The notes under the pieces are model-generated. The model had not been told where the DNA came from. It saw only the letters and a list, made by a program, of their open reading frames with translations, and did not search any database. Of a DNA stretch of 64,000 nucleotides, positions 58,926-64,000 are shown one piece after another. This stretch comes from Lycocorax pyrrhopterus obiensis (taxonomy: Eukaryota > Chordata > Aves > Passeriformes > Paradisaeidae). Numbering within the stretch: the stretch's first letter is position 1; the number at the start of each line of letters is the position of its first letter. The DNA is taken from positions 21,362,757-21,426,756 of the forward strand of contig JACSVZ010000002.1 of NCBI GenBank assembly GCA_014706295.1. The letters are read 5' to 3'. Position numbers and translations under genes: made by a program.

Positions 58926-61900
58926 GTAAAGGAAAATCAAAATGTTAGCGATAATGAAGCAGACAACTGAGAGCAAGAATAACCTACATAGGCTGTACCA
59001 GCTGAAAGCAGCACATAAAGAGGTTCCTTTCAGGAAGAGGGATTCCATCAACTCTCAGCTATCCTTGCTTGCACAGCCCAGGGTAAAGATTAGCCATGCC
59101 TCAAAATGATGGGAAGGACAGGACCATTCTGTTCAGACTGGTCCAGCTCCTTCCTGTTAACTTCGTTATAATGCTACACAAATACTGTCACATTTCTCCT
59201 AGGAACAGAGGTATTCACGTCATTCAGATTTTGAACCAGTAAACACTACCAGTAGCAGAAAGTAATACTGCCAAATTCCCTGAGTGCTTCCAGCCTGGGA
59301 TCCCATGGTACCAGCTCCCAGTCAGAGTTAATGAGCCCTGCTGACCCCCTGACACTTGGACATTGCTGTCTGCTCTCGCAGCACACTAGTGTTTTACCAT
59401 TATTAAGGGTGTCCCAGTCTCCAATATCCTGAATAGCTGAAGTATAAACTTGACAAAGTTGTTTTCCCTTGTCGTCAATTCTTTTATGTTATGAATGGGC
59501 CAAAAATGCAATTATAATGTAAAATGTGCCAGTGTTCACAGAAGGACTAATGTTGACTGAAGTCCTGCTGAGCTGTACTGAACATGCAGTGTTTTTCCTT
59601 TTTGGGTCTGTTTGTTTTTTAAGAGCAAAGATGAAACACTATCCTGCAAACAAGCAGAGTGTTCATGTGTTCTCTGTTGGACAGCAAGTCCAAATCGCTT
59701 CATCTGCACATAAATCTCCCAAGCTGTTGCAACATGAGCCTGCTTTTTTCTCTTAGTGCCTGGAATGTTCAAGAGGTCCTCAAGGGTGAGAGTGGGAGAA
59801 AGCAAGTTAATTTCCTTTCTAAAGGCAAATGTTTTTAAGGAAGTTGAAAGGTACTTACAAGGTATTTCCTTATTCTCCTTCTGTCAGTGACTTTATTAAT
59901 GGGCTTCTAACCTAGTTTGAAAAAAATTACAAGAAGAATTACAAGAAGTAATGCTATCACCAAAGATGATAAAAATTCTCTGCAACCTCACATCTCAGAA
60001 GCATATCTTAAAGACACCAGCCTTTTCCTACTGCCTATTCCTCCTTTTCTTATCTTAGCAAAGCCTCTTTTTGGACTGTAATTTACAAAACTAAAGTTCT
60101 CTTTAATATGCTACAAATGGTTACGTTTTTCCTTCGCTCCTCTTTAGAAATCTTTCGCTGTTCTTTTAGATGTTACCAAGGTGTCAGAGGAGGCACTTAT
60201 TCTAAAACCCATAGCATGTATCAGGACATATCTATTATTTGAAGGACCTGGGGGCAGGGGTGGGTGAGAGGCTGGACGTGAGTCGTCAATGTGCACTCAC
60301 AGCCCGGAAAGCCAAACGTGTCCTGGGCTGCATCAGGCCTTCCAGTACCTGAAGGGAGCCTAAAAGAAAGACAGAGAGAGAGTTCTTAAGTGAACATGTT
60401 GTGACAGGACAAGGGAGAATGAATTCAAACTGAGAAACAGTAAGTTTAGATTAGATATTAAGAAAATTTCTTGGCTGTGAGGGTGGTGATGCACTGGAAC
60501 AGGTTGTCCAGGAAAGCTGTGGATATCCCATCCCTGGAAATGTTTAAGGCCTGGTTGGATGGAGCAACCTGGTCTAGTGGAAGGTGTCCCTTTTCACAAC
60601 AGGGGGGTTGGAACTAGATGATCTTTAAGGCCCCTTCCCATCCAAACCCATTCTATGATTTGGAGCAGAGAGAAATAATTCAGAGCTTTTCATGGTTGTA
60701 GGAAAAATTGAATTTTATAGTGCCAACACAGTAGACTCATGGAGAAAGGAAGGAAAGAATACATGGGAGATCCTAGTGCTTTGGAAGTATAAAGAGAAGC
60801 TAGAATGGGTTGGGAAGGAGTTTTAAAGTTAGAATACTTTTTTTTTGAAGACAAAATTTTAAAACCCCAGGAAACATAATACAACTTCTTCATTCTTTTC
60901 AGATTTTGTGGAAGATAAAATAACTTTCTGACAAATCCAATTTTGAATCCTTGTAGATTTATAAAAAACTGCCTTCCTTTTGTCCACATTTACCTAGTTC
61001 ACTCCCACACATAATTTATTTCATATTCTCTTGCTTTTCATACTTACTCCATTCAAAAAGATGTCATCATGTTCTTTCTGTGAAGGATCAAAACATTAGT
61101 CCTACTTTCTACATCATTGTTAGTGGCTTTCTTTCTTCATTTCAAGGACCATTTTCATAAGGATTACAAATGGCACTGAAAGCAAGTTTATTCTTTCTAT
61201 TGTTTTTAAATGGTAAATGTGTATTTCTTAAAACTATGTTTTTTGCAATATTATGGTTCCATTAAGTAAACTAAAAAATTAACTTCTAAGTGCATTTGGA
61301 AAAGAAATTTATATGTAAATTTCTTCTAAAATTTTCTAAATGTAAATACTTCTGTTACCAGGATGACCAAATTCTTACAGGTCATAGTACAAATGAGTAT
61401 AAATGAGAGGGACTCAATTCATTCAACTTACAGGGCTTTGAAAAAATACAGCAATTTGAACTGACAAGATAACAGAAGAAATTACCACACTGGATGCAGT
61501 AAACACTGAGGTATAAGGGGAAAAAAGGTCTCTCAGTCTGCAGGCACTTTTTGAGGCATGGACTAGAGATGAAAAGTACAGTTTTCATGTCAGTTGCAGT
61601 GGACTCGGGATTTAAATACTATTTCTGTGTTTGTGTTGTATCCTGCCAATGGGGCATCTGTGACTGCTCCTGAAATATGCTTAATTTAATACAGGGCAAT
61701 TTCAGCAGACAGGTAGATTTATGGTAGAACCCATTGCAATCATGTTCTTAAAGCTCTGCCTCTAGGATTGCATTTACTCTTGGTTGTGTCTATGTTTACA
61801 GTCCTCTGTGTAGCTGTTTTTCTCCAGACTGCAGAATTCCTGGTATTGAGGCAGAGATAAGATTCACCTCAGAGCCAACAAAACAGGTAGACTGAGACCA

Positions 61901-64000
61901 GAATAAATTAAATGTAATCAGCTGAATAAATCACTTGACACATTTCTGATGGAACTGAAAAATCTGTAGAATCAAATAACTAAATTACACTGTCATAATT
62001 TCAAAGTAACTGTACTCACAGAGGATATTTGTCTACTTTATTGTGGGGCTATTCTGGATTTAGTCTATCTAATAAAGAAACACACATTAAGTGCTTAGTA
62101 GAGAAACACCTTAAGTGCCTCCTGTCCAGCCCTGGGGTTTTTTTTCCTTTATTTCATTTTCACAACGTATTGTGTTATTCTATATCATTTGATTTACACT
62201 TGGAAGCTGCTGAAGTCAAAAACTTAACTGAAAATTCACTTGCCTTCTTCCTCCTCCCTTCAGCTTTGTACAATACAGTGTTTGACCTGCTTCAGTTGGC
62301 ATTATCTTCTTACCAGACCTGATTCTGTAGAATATTGCACACAGACTGCAACTGCATAAAAAATGAACAACATTTTGCAGAAATGTGATCTTATGCAAGT
62401 GGAGAGGCAAGTGAATGTGTATGATTTTAAAGTTTGAGGTCAAGGACGTGATTTTGGAGCTTCATTGTTTCCTGCAGATGCTGACACTTCCTTCAGTCAA
62501 AAGCTGATGATTGAAATAGAATTACTTAAAATGAAATTAAGTGTGTTCTTCATCAGTTGTATTGTGGAAACACTTAGAAGATCCAGAGACCAGATAAATG
62601 AGAAAATTACCACAGCTTCACTAGTTACTGGAAACCCATTGGCTTGCAGTAACTGTTCATATGCAGTAGGTGTGAATTTACTGGAATTAGCTGCTATGAA
62701 GAAATTATAACCACATTATATTACCTCATATTTCCAGCAGCAGATCCACAGACAGTATATAGTGCTATATGGTACACTCTGGCACTACAACAGTCACTAG
62801 CATGACCATGTGTTTGAACCCCCCAGCCATTGCCTGAATACTGTGCACTAATCCTTTGCTCCATGACAGAGTTGCCCATATTGAACAGCTCAATCCTGCC
62901 TTAGCAGCAAAAGCTGGGACCCAAATTCTTGTGGAATGATTAATGTAAGTAAATCAGGCAAATACAAAACACTAACAGATATTTGTTACACACCAAAAAC
63001 ATTATGTATTTTGGCAGAATTGCCTCTGCTCAGGCTGGAAACTGCAGAGTGGTACAGGTCACATCCAGATATATATTGCAATGGATAAACTCTGAGCCTT
63101 TTCTGCCATGCCTTTCTGAACTAAAGCACGGCACTCTTAAGACAAGAAAAAGTCCTGAAACATTCTTATCTTAAGTGAAAATTCTTAGACTAAGTATTTT
63201 GTGGCTGGCTAGACGAGATATGATTTGAGCCTGGTGAAGGCAAAGACTAGTTCTTCATACATCAACTAGATACATACATATACGTCAACTAGAAGATGGT
63301 ACCTAATCCACCCCCTTTTCCCCAGAAAACAAAATTGGAAGGTGATAGTAAAGAAAAGAGAAAGTGTTTTACTCGCCGGCCTGTTGTGTTTAACTAATCT
63401 GGCATCAATTAGTAATTCATCACTATGACCACAAAAAGGAGTTTCAAGTTTGTAGACTGCCTGGGTTACTTAAAGCATGCAATCACTTCGTAGTTAAAAT
63501 GCACCCTGGGAGCACAATTAACCACATGTTAATTGTTGGGGTTTTACTTCTGATCAAGACTGCGAAAAAGACTGTGTGTTGCTACAGAAATACAAATTGC
63601 TACCAGTGTCAGGTAGAAGGGCTTTGTGGCAAACCCTTCCATCTGGCTGAGTTACATGTGAATGCACTATACTGACACTAGTAGGTGTACAAGTCTCAGC
63701 TCTTGCTTGCTTCCTGCCTGGTTTTAGTTTTCCTAGTTTGTACTTAGCCACCTCAAAAAGGTGATCAGTGCAAAACCAAAGGCAGTAAATCTCATTATTG
63801 AAGGAATTCTACCACAGTTGACCCTTTGTCACATCTTTATACTGCACAAATTAGCTTTTGTGATGCTGGTCATATAAATTCTGTATGATTAATCATTTTC
63901 ATTCTAGGAACATAGCCCCCAGATTGCAGAAGAACTACTTGAAAAACTCCTCTGTTTTCTCAGCCTTTGAGGGACAAAAAAATGTGTGATAAGGGCTGAT
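58926..64000 (+). other. ITGA8 intron 20, continues past the window
   Basis: This phase 0 intron is at least 5 kb. The next expected protein segment (calf-1, with a CDLGNPM-type motif) was searched for by eye and not found, so exon 21 lies outside. The intron includes the best-preserved CR1 copy at about 60245-60662. The rest is AT-rich DNA without recognisable genes. Confidence 0.85.
60245..60662 (+). mobile_element. CR1 LINE 3' part, sense, internally deleted
   Basis: The copy starts with GACCTGGGGGCAGGGGTGG and TGCACTCACAGCCCGGAAAG, continues GTGACAGGACAAGGGAGAAT and TGGATATCCCATCCCTGG, and ends GGGGGGTTGGAACTAGATGA to CATTCTATGATT. These are successive landmarks of avian CR1, including the terminal ATTCTATG unit that defines its 3' end. 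The join near 60335, from CTGCATCA directly to GGCCTTCCAGTACCTG, skips several hundred bases of the usual element, so an internal deletion is likely. It has no coding capacity. Confidence 0.93.

Noticed and set aside
62465..62710. 81-codon frame in intron 20 considered as exon 21
   Set aside because: It lacks the expected calf-1 residues after GVERNNK (no CDLGNPM-like motif) and has no fitting phase 0 acceptor.
1..64000. CRISPR arrays, tRNA or rRNA genes, prokaryotic operons, or endogenous retroviral genes
   Set aside because: No regularly spaced direct repeats, cloverleaf-like sequences, operon-like ORF arrays, or retroviral protein motifs were recognised on either strand.

Overview
The window is vertebrate genomic DNA, almost certainly from a bird. 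It holds the 5' two-thirds of one large gene on the + strand, ITGA8 (integrin alpha-8). Twenty consecutive exons can be read by eye. All have AG/GT borders, and their phases fit together without a break. They encode residues 1-695 of a precursor expected to be about 1,040-1,065 residues long. The bird call rests on three degraded CR1 LINE copies (the dominant avian retroposon), small introns for this family, and the close match of the encoded protein to vertebrate alpha-8. I cannot name the species.

Layout. Positions 1-4340 are upstream intergenic DNA with no gene I can support. Positions about 4341-5300 are a CpG-rich, TATA-less promoter region with GC boxes, a CTCF-like site and CTCCG pentamer clusters. 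It covers the 5' leader, exon 1 (signal peptide) and exon 2. Exons 1-14 (4744-46856) encode the signal peptide and the seven-bladed beta-propeller head. Exons 15-18 (48763-57277) encode the thigh domain, and exons 19-20 (57732-58925) begin calf-1. The rest of calf-1, calf-2, the heavy/light-chain cleavage site, the transmembrane helix and the cytoplasmic tail lie beyond the window. Intron 20 runs off the right edge; I found no exon 21 before position 64000.

The product is the alpha subunit of the alpha8-beta1 integrin, an RGD-binding receptor (nephronectin, fibronectin, vitronectin, tenascin-C, osteopontin and others) at the surface of mesenchymal, smooth-muscle and some neural cells. The predicted protein has three intact and one degenerate calcium-binding loops, six expected disulfide pairs plus one extra cysteine, and eight N-glycosylation sequons.

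Introns make up over 90 percent of the transcribed part. They hold simple repeats, CR1 remnants and a few short candidate regulatory or palindromic sites. I saw no second protein-coding gene, tRNA, rRNA, CRISPR array or bacterial-type system. This is an ordinary conserved animal gene locus, and the findings are refinements of that picture rather than a new system.
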